From Piscinibacter aquaticus (GTDB taxonomy: Bacteria; Pseudomonadota; Gammaproteobacteria; Burkholderiales; Burkholderiaceae_C), in assembly GCA_007994965.1 (NCBI GenBank), contig VOPW01000001.1, forward strand, positions 2,914,001 through 2,978,000: a stretch of 64,000 bases of DNA. The letters run 5' to 3'. Below the pieces are notes generated by a model. It made no database searches and had not been told where the DNA came from. It saw only the letters and a list, made by a program, of their open reading frames with translations. Below, piece after piece: positions 9,153 through 18,310 of this stretch (its first letter is position 1; each line of letters starts with the position of its first letter). A program made the translations under genes and the position numbers.

Positions 9153-9741
9153 ATGAACCAACGCATGACACTTCTGCGCGGCGCCGCCGCCCTCGGCCTC
9201 GTGCTGGTGGCCGGTACCGCCTCGGCCCACACCGGCCACGGCAGCGAATCGCTGTTCCAGGGCCTCGCCCACCCGCTGGGGCTGGACCATCTGCTCGCGA
9301 TGGTGGCGGTGGGCGTGTGGTCCGCCGCTGCCTTCGACGGCGCACGCCGCTGGATCGCGCCGCTGACCTTCCTCGGCGCGATGAGCGTCGCAGCGCTGCT
9401 GGCCATCGCGGGGCTCTCGCTGCCCTTCGTCGAGCACGGCCTCGCGCTGTCGGTGGCGATGTTCGGCGCGATGCTCGCCTTCGCGAAGCGCGTGCCGGCC
9501 ACCCCCGGCCTGGGCGCTGGTGGCGGCGGCCGCGGCGCTGCACGGCATGGCGCACGGCGCCGAACTGCCGGCCGGCGCCAGCGTGGCCGGCTATGCGCTC
9601 GGCTTCCTGGCCACCACCGCCGCGCTGCACGCTGGCGGCGTGGGTCTGGGCGTGGCGCTGCGCGAGCGCGGCGCCTGGATCTGGCGCAGCAGCGGCGCGC
9701 TGCTGGGCCTGGCCGGCATCGTGCTGCTGGCGCGCGCCTGA
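9153..9741 (+). CDS. hupE: HupE/UreJ-family membrane protein, probable nickel transporter (one frameshift)
   Basis: Integral membrane protein of the HupE/UreJ family, proposed in other bacteria to move nickel for hydrogenase or urease. A signal-like first segment (MNQRMTLLRGAAALGLVLVA) is followed by the histidine-rich family signature HTGHGSES and HPLGLDHLLAMVAVG. Five or six further hydrophobic segments follow. A C5 run near 9511 carries one extra C. Removing it joins RVPATP to AWALVAAAAALHGMAHGAE and gives 195 residues. The gene sits between the large subunit and cytochrome b genes, where C. necator has nothing, so it is an insertion relative to that locus. Confidence 0.85.
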
Positions 9742-9765
9742 CACCGCGGCACACGGGAGGCCACC

Positions 9766-10498
9766 ATGTCGCTCACACCGTCGCAATCCTTCAACGACGC
9801 CACCGGCACCGACGAATCCGCCGTCGCCCGCGCGGCGGCGATCAAGTCGGTCTACGTCTACGAGGCCCCGGTGCGCGTATGGCACTGGGTCAACGCGCTG
9901 TCGCTGGTGGTGCTGGCGATCACCGGCTACTTCATCGGCTCGCCGCTGCCGACCATGCCCGGCGAGGCCAGCGCGAACTACCTGATGGGCTACATCCGCT
10001 TCGCGCACTTCGCCGCAGGCTACGTGTTCGCCATCGGGCTGGTCGGCCGGCTGTACTGGGCCTTCGTCGGCAACCACCATGCGCGCGAGCTGTTCACCCT
10101 GCCGGTGTTCAACCGCATCTACTGGCGCGAGGTGATCACGATGCTGAAGTGGTACGCCTTCCTGATCCCGCGGCCCAGCCGCTACGTGGGCCACAACCCG
10201 CTGGCGCGCGCGGCGATGTTCTTCGGCTTCCTGTTCCTGTCGCTGTTCATGCTCGTCACCGGCTTCGCGCTGTATGGCGAAGGCACGCAACCCGGATCGT
10301 GGGCGCATCGCACCTTCACCAACTGGGTGATGCCGCTGTTCGGCAATTCGCAGGACGTGCACACGGCACCACCTCGGCCTGTGGGGCATGACGATCTTCG
10401 TGATCCTGCATGTGTATGCCGCGATCCGCGAGGACATCATGGGCCGGCAGAGCATGGTCAGCACGATGATCTCCGGTTATCGGACCTTCAAGGACTGA
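9766..10498 (+). CDS. hoxZ: Ni/Fe-hydrogenase cytochrome b subunit (HoxZ/HyaC), frameshift near the end
   Basis: Membrane dihaem cytochrome b that anchors HoxKG and passes electrons to ubiquinone. Four transmembrane helices are visible, with likely haem-ligand histidines in VRVWHWVN, IRFAHFAAGY, GNHHARE and the terminal HHLGLW...LHVYAAIRED segments. Near 10373 two bases appear to be missing (expected TG, giving VHTWHHLGLW). Beyond it the correct frame runs to MVSTMISGYRTFKD and the stop at 10496-10498. After repair it has 244 residues, the normal length. If the break were real it would remove the fourth helix and its haem ligand. Confidence 0.92.
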
Positions 10499-10508
10499 GG
10501 CACGCGAC

Positions 10509-11122
10509 ATGAGCATCACCGTGCTCGGCATCGGCAACGTGCTCTGGGCCGACGAAGGCTTCGGCGTGCGCTGCGTCGAGGCGCTGCAGCAGCGCTGGGC
10601 CTTCGGCGACGATGGCGAGCCGGTGCGCGGGTCGACGGCGGCACGCAGGGCCTGTACCTGATCCAGCATGTGCAGGCGGCCAGCAAGCTGCTGATCTTCG
10701 ACGCCATCGACTACGGCCTCGAACCCGGCACCCTCAAGCTGATCGAGAACGACGAGGTGCCGCGCTTCATGGGCGCCAAGAAGATGAGCCTGCACCAGAC
10801 CGGCTTCCAGGAAGTGTTGATGCTCGCGCAGCTGACCGAGCACTACCCCGAGCAGGTCCTGCTGATCGGCTGCCAGCCGCAGGAGCTGGAAGACTACGGC
10901 GGCAGCCTGCGGCCGGTCGTGAAGACCGCGCTGGAGGACGCGCTGGCGCTCGGCCTCGACCGTCTGCGCGCCTGGGGCGCGAAGCCGCTGCCGCGCGATG
11001 CCGCGCCGGCGCACGACGAGGCGGTGACGGTGCCGACGCTCGCGCTCGGCGCCTACGAAGCCGGCCGGCCGCCGGCCGAGCAGGCCTGCCGCGTCGGCGA
11101 CGAACGCTTCCTGCCGCGCTGA
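10509..11122 (+). CDS. hoxM: Hydrogenase maturation protease HoxM/HupD/HyaD (one frameshift)
   Basis: Endopeptidase that cleaves the C-terminal tail of HoxG after nickel insertion. The ATG at 10509 gives MSITVLGIGNVLWADEGFG, containing the nickel-sensing Glu of the family. The other two metal-site residues are Asp in FDAIDYG and His in SLHQTGF. One base is missing near 10627, between GEPVR and VDGGTQGLYLIQHV. After repair the protein has 204 residues. It starts 10 bases after hoxZ. The context and the matching 15-residue tail on HoxG make the substrate assignment firm. Confidence 0.93.
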
Positions 11123-11143
11123 CGAGGCCGACGAGACCGCCCC

Positions 11144-11452
11144 ATGTGCATCGGCATCCCCATGCAGGTGATCCGCGTCGAGCCCGGCCACGCCTGGGTG
11201 GCCGGCCGCGGCGAGGTCAAGCGCGTGGACACCGCGCTGGTCGGCGACTGCAACGAGCAGGATTGGCTGCTGGTCTTCCTCGACGCCGCGCGCGAGCGCA
11301 TCGATGCGGCCCGCGCCGCCGAAGTCAACGCCGTGCTCGACCTGCTGCAGGGCGCACTCGCCGGCCACCACCCCGCCAGCGCCGAGGCCGGCTTCGAGCT
11401 GCCTTCGCGCATGGACCCCACCACGCTGGCCGCCTTCACCGGCCAGCCTTGA
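11144..11452 (+). CDS. hoxL: HypC-family chaperone HoxL/HupF
   Basis: HypC-like chaperone dedicated to the membrane-bound hydrogenase. It begins MCIGIPMQVIRVE, with the essential Cys2 that holds the Fe(CN)2CO unit or the apo large subunit. It has 102 residues and a C-terminal helix, longer than HypC. In C. necator HoxL works with HoxV and protects the enzyme during assembly in air. It is intact and lies 21 bases after hoxM. It is distinguished from hypC at 16932 by its length and by its position among the structural accessory genes. Confidence 0.92.
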   Translation: MCIGIPMQVIRVEPGHAWVAGRGEVKRVDTALVGDCNEQDWLLVFLDAARERIDAARAAEVNAVLDLLQGALAGHHPASAEAGFELPSRMDPTTLAAFTGQP

Positions 11453-11462
11453 GAGAAACCCC

Positions 11463-11905
11463 ATGACCGCCACCACCCTGCCCCCGTGATGCAGCGCCTG
11501 ATCGACCAGTTCGGCGCCACGCGCATCGAGTCCGACACGCTCGCCGCCTTTCTCGAGCGCCCGGGCACCGCCGTGCTGCTGCTCGCCGGCGACCCGGTGC
11601 AGTTTCCCGAGGGCCTGGACGTGGCCGTGGTGCTGCCCGAGTTGCGCAGCGCGCTGTCGGCGGATTTCGCCATCGGCGTCGTCGCACCCGACAGCCAGGA
11701 CGCGGTGGCGCGCCGCTACGGCTCGCAGCGCTGGCCCTCGCTGATCGTGCTGCGCGATGGCCAGTACGTGACCACGCTGGCCGGCATGCACGACTGGACG
11801 GACTACCTGAAGCTCGTCGAGGCCGCGCTGGCGATGCCGGTGTCGCGCGCGCCGACGATCGGCATCCCGGTGGTCAGCGCGAACGCGTCGACGCACTGCC
11901 ACTGA
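11463..11905 (+). CDS. hoxO: HoxO/HupG/HyaE thioredoxin-fold maturation factor (one frameshift)
   Basis: Small-subunit maturation factor with a thioredoxin-like fold but no CxxC redox pair. In C. necator HoxO acts with HoxQ to guard the Fe-S clusters of HoxK during assembly and Tat export. The sequence includes ERPGTAVLLLAGDPVQFPE, then RRYGSQRWPSLIVLRDGQY, the fold's cis-Pro region. The start is the ATG at 11463 (MTATTLPP). One C is missing in the C5 run at about 11481, so the deposited frame stops at once and a spurious internal start at 11486 appears. After repair it has 147 residues. Confidence 0.88.
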
Positions 11906-11920
11906 CACCGGAGCCCCGCC

Positions 11921-12815
11921 ATGAATGCCTCCCACCGCCCCTTTCCGATCCCCGTGGTGGCCGATCTCGGCCCGGGCAGCCAGGAAGACGAAGCGCTCGA
12001 CTACATGAGCATGCCCAAGGGCATGGAGACCTACCGGCCGCCGGTGCTGCCCGAGCCGGAGGAACTCGCAGCGCATGAACTGGCCCGCGAGGTGCTGGCC
12101 GCGGTGCTGGAGGCCGTGACCACCGCCTGCGAAGGCCGCGTGCCGGCGCCGGTGCGACTCGACGGCCTGCCGGCCAGCGAACTGGCGCTGGTCAACCAGT
12201 GCTCGGCGAAGGCGAGGTCAGCGCGCAGGTGCTGGCGCAGCCGGAAACCCGCCTGGTCGGCGACGAGGCGGTGCGCGTGCGGGTGCAGGAGTCGGTGTTC
12301 GCCGGCGTCTGGCGCGTGATCAGCACCGACGACGACGGCGCGGTGCACGATCACGTCGAGGTCGGCGCGATTCCCGCCGCGCTGCTGCGGGCGGCGCACG
12401 ACGACGGCCACGCACCGCGCGAAGCGCTGCCGCCGGTGCCCGCCGATCTGCTCAACCTGCCGCCCATCCTCACCGAACTGGCGGACCAGCGCGCGCGCTG
12501 GAAGGCGGGCGACCCGGCGCACGTGGTCAACCTGACGCTGCTGCCGCTGTCGCCGGCGGACATCGCCCACCTCGACCACCAGCTCGGCACCGGCCGCGTG
12601 GTGATCCTCTCGCGCGGCTACGGCAACTGCCGCATCACCGACACCCGCGTGCCGCACACACGGCGCGTCGTCTACTACAACTCGCAGGATGCGGTGATCC
12701 TCAATACCGTCGAGGTCAGCGCGATTCCCGAAGTGGCCTGCGCCGCGGCCGAAGACTGGCCGACACGGCCGAGCGGCTCAGCGAAGTGTTGAACTGGGTG
12801 GCGCAAGGGGCCTGA
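11921..12815 (+). CDS. hoxQ: HoxQ/HupH/HyaF maturation factor (two frameshifts)
   Basis: Partner of HoxO in small-subunit assembly. The N-terminus MNASHRPFPIPVVADLGPGS and the central DYMSMPKGMETYRPP block are family features. The conserved C-terminal domain is seen as LSRGYGNCRITDTRVPHTRRV, which is well kept across HupH/HyaF, followed by VYYNSQDAVILNTVEVSAIPEV. Single bases are missing near 12200 (joining ALVNQ to VLGEGEVSAQVL) and near 12755 (joining AAAED to LADTAERLSEVLNWVAQGA). The repaired length is 298 residues. The stop at 12813-12815 is one base before the rubredoxin ATG. Confidence 0.88.
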
Positions 12816-12816
12816 G

Positions 12817-13032
12817 ATGTTCGAAGGCAGTTACCTCGGCGATGTCTCCAAGCTGGCCGCCACCACGCGGCTGGAGTGCAAGATCTGCTGGTGGGTCTAC
12901 GACCCGGCGCAAGGCGATGCGGTGTGGCAGATCGCGCCGGGCACACCCTTCACCGCCCTGCCCGCCCATTGGCGCTGCCCGCAGTGCGACGGTGCGGCCG
13001 ACCAGTTCATGGTGCTGCAGGACGCCGCATGA
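12817..13032 (+). CDS. hoxR: Hydrogenase-associated rubredoxin HoxR/HupI
   Basis: Rubredoxin of 71 residues with a single Fe(Cys)4 site, formed by CKIC (residues 21-24) and CPQC (53-56). In hydrogenase loci it takes part in maturation of the small subunit under oxygen, probably as an electron donor or carrier in cluster conversion. The N-terminal extension (MFEGSYLGDVSKLAATTR) is typical of the hydrogenase-linked type and absent from ordinary rubredoxins. The gene is intact. Its stop overlaps the hoxT start by four bases (ATGA), which suggests translational coupling. Confidence 0.93.
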   Translation: MFEGSYLGDVSKLAATTRLECKICWWVYDPAQGDAVWQIAPGTPFTALPAHWRCPQCDGAADQFMVLQDAA

Positions 13033-13494
13033 GCGTGCTCGCCGGCCGCGTCGCCGCCTTGCAGCGCGCCTACGAGCACATCGCGGCGACGCGCATGGCC
13101 GGGCTGCCGCTGGTGCACCCGAAGCTCGGCGTGGCCGCGGTCGGTTTCCAGCCGGAGGACGACGGGGTCGCGCTCGGCGTGCTCGTCACCCCTGGTGCAT
13201 GAACCTCGTGCGGCTGCCGCTGCGCGACGACCTCTCGCTGCTCGCCGTCGGCGAGACCGGCGCGCGTGATCTCTGCGCGCGCCGCTTCGACTTCATCGGC
13301 TCGCGCGAGAGCGGTGTCGGTGCCTTCGAGGCCGCTTCGCTGTTTTCGCCGATGGCCGAGTTTGCCGACCAGGCGGCGGCGGTGGCCACCGCCGAGGCGG
13401 TGCTCGATGCGCTGCGCGGCCGCTGCCGCCGCGCGTGGCGCAACCGGCGCGGCGCGGCTTCCTGTTCGGCCGGCGTGAAGGAGCGGCGGCGTGA
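13029..13494 (+). CDS. hoxT: HoxT/HupJ (HybE-family) hydrogenase assembly chaperone (two frameshifts)
   Basis: HybE-family chaperone thought to help small-subunit maturation and Tat proofreading. It starts MSVLAGRVAALQRAYEHIA at 13029. Family blocks are LPLVHPKLGVAAVGFQ, then MNLVRLPLRDDLSLLAVG, then RFDFIGSRESGVGAFEAASLFSPM. One base is missing near 13195 and another near 13430. With both restored the protein ends RRGFLFGRREGAAA and stops at 13492-13494, about 155 residues. It overlaps hoxV by four bases (GTGA). Confidence 0.85.
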
Positions 13495-14580
13495 ACCTCG
13501 CCGGCCGCATGAAGCTTCGCCCCGGCGCGGCGCTGCCCACCATCGTCAGCAGCCGGCCGATGCTGGCCTCCCGCGTGGCACGCGGCCGGCTCGCCGACGA
13601 TCTGCCGGGCACGCTCGGCGCGCTCTTCACGCTGTGCGCCCATGCGCATCGGCTCACCGCGCGGCGCGCCGTCGCTGCCGCAACGGGCGAACTCGCCGTG
13701 TCGACAGCGGCCGAGCGCCTCGCGCTGCAGGCCGGCACCGCGCGCGAGCACGTGCTGCGCATCGCCCACGACTGGCTCCGCCTGCTGCCCGGCGCGCCGG
13801 CGGCCGAACCGGCGCTGCGCCTGCGCAGCTGCCCGCTGTGGCGCGACGATCTCGAGCCCGCCGAGCAGCTGGCCGATCTGCCGGCCTGGCTGGCCCACCA
13901 CTGGCTGGCCGAGCCGGTGCCGTCGTGGCTCGCGGCGCAGCGGGTCGACCCGCTGGGCTGGGCCGTGCACTGGTGCGAGCAGGCGGAGACACCGCTGGCC
14001 CGCCTGCTGCGCAGCCAGCGTGCGGCGATGCAGGCGATCGCCACGCCTTCGCAGGCGCTGCGCCTGCTCGACGCGCCACGGGCCACGATGCCGCGCCCGG
14101 CCCGCCGCATGGCCGAGGAGCCCGAGTTTTGTGCCCGCCCCGACTGGCTCGGCGCACCGGCCGAGACCGGCCCCTGGACCCGCACCGCCGACGCAGCCTC
14201 CGTGCCGATCCACAATGCATGGATGCGCCTCGTCGCCCGACTCGTCGACCTGCTGCAGCTCGCGCTGCCCGCCGGGCGTGATCGCCTCGCCGAAGGCGCT
14301 GCCGCTCGGCCCGGGTGAAGCCATCTCGTGGACGGAGATGGCGCGCGGGCTGCTCGTGCACTGGGTGCAGTTGGAAGACGGCCCACGGGGCCCGCGCGTG
14401 GCCGACTGCCGCGTGCTCGCGCCGACCGAGTGGAACTTCCATCCGCACGGCGTGCTCGCGCAGACGCTGGCCACGCTCCGCGGCGACGATCGCGCCGAGC
14501 AGGCCGCCCGCGCCGCAGTGGCCTTCGATCCCTGCGTCGAGTTCGATGTCGAGTACCGGCCGGAGGCGGCCCATGCATGA
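13491..14580 (+). CDS. hoxV: HoxV/HupK hydrogenase scaffold protein (one frameshift)
   Basis: Assembly scaffold related to the hydrogenase large subunit. It is believed to take the Fe(CN)2CO unit from HypC/HypD and pass it to HoxG together with HoxL. The GTG start at 13491 gives (M)NLAGRMKLRPGAALPTIV. The C-terminal 100 residues echo the large subunit: WTEMARGLLVHWVQLEDG, PTEWNFHPHGVLAQTLATL, then VAFDPCVEFDVE, where only the first cysteine of L2 remains. An extra base in the CCC run near 14270 splits the frame. Removing it joins LLQLALP to PGVIASPKALPLGPGEA and gives 362 residues. It overlaps hypA by eight bases. Confidence 0.87.
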
Positions 14581-14918
14581 GCTGAGCGGCCGGCGGCATC
14601 GTCAAGCTGGTCGAAGACGCGGCGGCGCGCGACCACTTCAAGCGCGTCTCGCAGCTTCGCCTCGAGGCCGGCGCGCTGTCGGGTGTCGAGGTGCGCGCAC
14701 TGCGTTTCGCGCTCGATGCCGTCGCACCCGGCACCTGTCTCGAAGGCGCCGCGATCGAGATCGACGAGCCGCCCGGCCGTGCCTGGTGCCTGCGCTGTGC
14801 ACAGACCGTCGAGATCGCCTCTCGCACCGATGCCTGCCCGCGCTGTGGCGGCCACCAGATCCAACCCACCGGCGGCACCGAGTTGCGCGTGCTCGAGCTG
14901 CTGGTCCACGACGACTGA
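14573..14918 (+). CDS. hypA: HypA nickel metallochaperone (frameshift near start)
   Basis: HypA brings Ni2+ to the large subunit in cooperation with HypB. The nickel-binding MHE start is present (ATG at 14573, MHELS). Two bases seem to be missing after MHELS near 14588, where the family has LAGGI. Past that point the frame continues GGIVKLVEDAAARDHFKRV. The structural zinc site is complete as CLRC and CPRC (zinc-finger loop in the last 45 residues). About 115 residues after repair, the normal length. Confidence 0.9.
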
Positions 14919-14931
14919 AGGAGAACGACCG

Positions 14932-15779
14932 ATGTGCGTCGTCTGCGGCTGCGCCAACCCGACCACCACGCATCCTGGCGAGGCCCACGTGGCCGTGGAT
15001 GCGCGAACCGGCGATCTGCACTACGGCGCCGGCGCGGCACGCGTGTCGGTGCCGGGCATGAGCCGGCCCGTGCGATCAAGCTCGAAGCCGACGTGCTCGG
15101 CGAAAACAACCGCATCGCCGCGGCCAACCGCGCGCACTTCGCGGCGCATGGCGTGACCGCCTACAACCTCGTCTCCAGCCCCGGCTCGGGCAAGACCACG
15201 CTGCTGTGCGCGACGATCGAGTATCTGAAGCGACACGCGCCCGACCTGCCGCTCGCGGTGATCGAGGGCGACCAGCAGACCAGCAACGACGCCGACCGCA
15301 TCCGCGCCACCGGCGCCGCGGCGATCCAGGTCAATACCGGCAAGGGCTGCCATCTGGATGCACCGATGGTGGCGGAGGCCTTCTCGCGGCTGCATCTGCA
15401 TGCGCATCACCATCACGGCGACGAGCATGCGCACCACACGCACGACCACCGACACGCCGCATCCCTGCTCTTCATCGAGAACGTCGGCAACTTTGGTGTG
15501 CCCGGCCATGTGGGACCTCGGCGAAGCCGCGAAGATCGCGATCCTCTCGGTGACCGAAGGCGAGGACAAACCGCTGAAGTACCCCGACATGTTCGCCGCC
15601 GCGAAGCTGATGGTGCTGAACAAGACCGACCTGCTGCCGCACCTCGATTTCGACGTGCCGAAGTGCATCGAGTACGCGCAGCGCGTGAACCCCGGCATCG
15701 AGGTGCTGCTGGTGTCGGCCAAGACCGGCGCCGGCCTCGACGCCTGGGTCAGTGGCTGCGGCATCCAGAGAACGCATGA
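14932..15779 (+). CDS. hypB: HypB GTPase with an internal His-rich segment (three frameshifts)
   Basis: GTPase that drives nickel insertion with HypA. It opens MCVVCGC, the high-affinity Ni site (Cys2, Cys5, Cys7). Walker A is [11 protein letters not shown], switch regions include [13 protein letters not shown] and [11 protein letters not shown], and the guanine-binding motif is NKTDLL. A 21-residue stretch with 12 histidines lies at about 15395-15460, inside the G domain just before LLFIENVGN. In C. necator and many others the His-rich part is N-terminal to the G domain. Indels near 15072 (missing base), 15505 (extra base) and 15755 (missing base) break the frame. The repaired product has 282 residues and ends [13 protein letters not shown]. 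Its stop overlaps the hypF start (ATGA). Confidence 0.92.
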
Positions 15780-16929
15780 GCGAGATCGCGCTGCTGCCGA
15801 AAGCCGCGCCTGCGCGGGTGCTGGCCTGCGGCGCCTTCCTGAAGAACCGCGCCGCGCGGCTGGAGGGCGACCGGCTCGAGTGGACGGCGATGCATGGCGA
15901 TCTCGGCACCGCCGAGGCCTGCCGTGCCTTCGACGACAGCACGCAGGCGCTGCTCGCGCAGGGCAACATCGACGCGATCGCCCACGACCTGCACCCCGAC
16001 TTCCACAGCACGCGGCGGGCGCACCAGCTCGCCGAGCGACTGGGCGTGCCGGCCATCGGCGTGCAGCACCACCATGCGCACATCGCCGCAGTGATCGCCG
16101 AGGCCGGGCTCGTGCAGCCGGTGATCGGCATCGCGCTCGATGGCGTGGGCCTGGGCACCGATGGCACCGCCTGGGGCGGCGAGCTGCTCTGGGTCGACGG
16201 CGGCGAGCGCGCGCACCGGTGGGAACGTGTGGCCCACCTGCAGCCGCTCGCGTTGCCCGGCGGTGATGTCGCAGCGCGCGAGCCGTGGCGTCTGGCCGCC
16301 GCGGTGCTGCATTCGCTCGGCCGCGGCGACGAGATCGAAGCGCGCTTCGACGGCGCGGTGCCGCCGCTCACCACCCGCGGCCTGAAGACCATGCTCGACC
16401 GCGGCCTGAACTGCCCCATCAGCAGCGGCGCCGGCCGCTGGTTCGATGCCGCCGCCGGCGCGCTGGGCCTGAGCGTGCGCCGGGCCTTCGAGGCCGAGGC
16501 CGCGATCGCGCTGGAGAAGCTCGCCACGCAGGCGCTGCCCGCCGGCGCGCAGGCCGCCACCTTTGCGCCGACGCTCGATCTGCGCGGCGTGGTCGCCGAC
16601 CTGTTCGACGTGCCGCGCGACGACGACGGCGCACGCGCACGCTCCGCGCTGCGCTTCCACCACGCGCTGGCCGATGGCCGGCCGATGCCGCCGTGCGCAG
16701 CGCCCACGAGCGCGGTATCGACACCGTGGTGTTCGGCGGCGGCTGCTTCCTCAACCGCGTGCTGAGCGAACGCCCGGCGATGCAGTTGCAGGCCGCCGGC
16801 CTCGCGGTGCACGCGCCGCGGCAGGCCCCTTGCGGCGACGCCGGCCTCGCGCTCGGACAGGCCTGGGTGGCGGCCTGCAGCGTCGCCCACGCCTCCCATC
16901 CCTCGAACGCCCTCGCGCTGGAAAGCTGA
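15776..16929 (+). CDS. hypF: Short-form HypF: carbamoyltransferase (Kae1-like) domain only (one frameshift)
   Basis: HypF converts carbamoyl phosphate to a thiocarbamate on HypE for cyanide-ligand synthesis. This protein has only about 384 residues and corresponds to the C-terminal Kae1-like domain. The N-terminal acylphosphatase, zinc-finger and YrdC-like domains are absent, and the gene starts directly after hypB by an ATGA overlap. Metal- and nucleotide-site motifs are kept: [48 protein letters not shown] and [13 protein letters not shown] similarly truncated HypF1 is known from the C. necator MBH locus. One base is missing near 16683 (LADG to [13 protein letters not shown]). A full-length HypF may be encoded elsewhere. 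Confidence 0.9.
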
Positions 16930-16931
16930 CC

Positions 16932-17173
16932 ATGTGCCTCGCCCTTCCCGCCCGCATCGTCGAGCTGCAAGCTGCCGACCGGCCGTGGTCGAACTCGGCG
17001 GCGTGCGCAAATCGATCTCGGTGGCGCTGACTCCGGAAGCAAAGGTCGGCGATTACGTGATCGTGCATGTCGGCCATGCGATCGGCCTGCTCGATGCCGA
17101 GGAGGCCGAAAAGACGCTGGCTCTCTTTGCCGAGATGGCAGCAGAAATGTCCGCAGCAGAGCGCGCCGCATGA
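16932..17173 (+). CDS. hypC: HypC hydrogenase maturation chaperone (one frameshift)
   Basis: HypC binds the iron centre together with HypD and carries Fe(CN)2CO to the apo large subunit. It begins MCLALPARIVEL with the essential Cys2. The rest reads VVELGGVRKSISVALTP and VGDYVIVHVGHAIGLLDAEEA, the standard HypC/HupF fold. A G is missing in the GG run near 16982 (expected GACCGGGCC). The repaired product has about 80 residues. It starts two bases after hypF, and its stop overlaps the hypD start (ATGA). Confidence 0.93.
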
Positions 17174-18310
17174 AGTACATCGACGAATTCCGCAGCGGCG
17201 AAGTGGCCCAGGCGCTGTCGCGCCGCATCGCCGCCGAGATCGACCCGCAGCGCCGCTACCACTTCATGGAGTTCTGCGGCGGCCACACGCATGCCATCTC
17301 GCGCTACGGCATCGCCGAGCTGCTGCCGGCCAACCTGCGCATGATCCACGGGCCGGGCTGCCCGGTGTGCGTGCTGCCGATCGGCCGCATCGACCAGGCC
17401 ATCGCGCTGGCGCTCGATCGCGGCGTGATCCTGTGCACCTACGGCGACGTGATGCGCGTGCCGGCCTCGGAGTCGCTGAGCCTGATGCGCGCCAAGGCGC
17501 GCGGCGCCGACATCCGAATGGTGTACTCCGCCGCCGATGCGCTCAAGCTGGCGCGCGAGAACCCGGAGCGCGAGGTCGTCTTCCTCGCCATCGGCTTCGA
17601 GACCACCACGCCGCCGACCGCGCTGGTGATCCGCCGGGCGCAGGCCGAAGGCACGCCGAACTTCAGCGTGCTGTGCAACCACGTGCTGACGCCGAGCGCG
17701 ATCACGCACATCCTCGAATCGCCCGAGGTGCGGCAGTACGGCACGGTGCCGATCGACGGCTTCGTCGGCCCGGCGCACGTGAGCATCGTGATCGGCGCGA
17801 TGCCCTACGAGCACTTCGCGCAGGAGTACCGCAAGCCGGTGGTGATCGCCGGCTTCGAGCCGCTGGACGTGATGCAGGCGATCTGGATGCTGGTGCAGCA
17901 GGTCAACCAGGGCCGTGCCGAGGTGGAGAACGAATTCAGCCGCGCCGTGACGCGCGAGGGCAAACCTCGCTGCGCAGGCCATCGTGCAGCAGGTGTTCGA
18001 GCTGCGCTCGAGCTTCGAGTGGCGCGGCCTCGGCGAGGTGCCGTACTCGGCGCTGAAGATCCGCCCGGCCTTCGAGCGCTTCGATGCCGAGAAGCGCTTC
18101 GGCCTCGTCTACCAGAGCGTGCCCGACCACAAGCAGTGCGAATGCGGCGCCATCCTGCGCGGCGTGAAGCGGCCCACCGACTGCAAGCTGTTCGGCACGG
18201 TGTGCACGCCCGAGACGCCGATGGGTTCGTGCATGGTGTCGTCCGAAGGCGCCTGCGCGGCGCACTACACCTACGGGCGCTTCCGCGACATTCCGGTGGT
18301 GGCGGCATGA
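17170..18310 (+). CDS. hypD: HypD Fe-S scaffold for Fe(CN)2CO assembly (one frameshift)
   Basis: HypD forms the complex with HypC and HypE where cyanide and CO are attached to iron. Motifs are EFCGGHTHAISRYG, HGPGCPVCVLP, and the C-terminal cysteine set DHKQCECGAILRG, KRPTDCKLFG and TCTPETPMGSCMVSSEGAC-type residues holding the [4Fe-4S] cluster (here VCTPETPMGSCMVSSEGAC). An extra A in the AAA run near 17964 breaks the frame. Removing it joins AVTREG to NLAAQAIVQQVFEL. The repaired length is 379 residues. The stop overlaps the hypE ATG. Confidence 0.95.

Noticed and set aside
6085..10464. A very long open frame (about 1459 codons) on the minus strand opposite hoxK, hoxG, hupE and hoxZ
   Set aside because: It is antisense to intact, conserved hydrogenase genes. 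The composition (Arg, His, Ala, Val, Leu, Gly) is that of a G+C-rich shadow frame, with no recognisable domain or start signal.
15776..16929. Reading the short hypF as an assembly-truncated full-length gene
   Set aside because: The upstream gene hypB ends in an ATGA overlap with its start, so there is no room for about 370 missing residues. The same truncation is known in the C. necator MBH locus.
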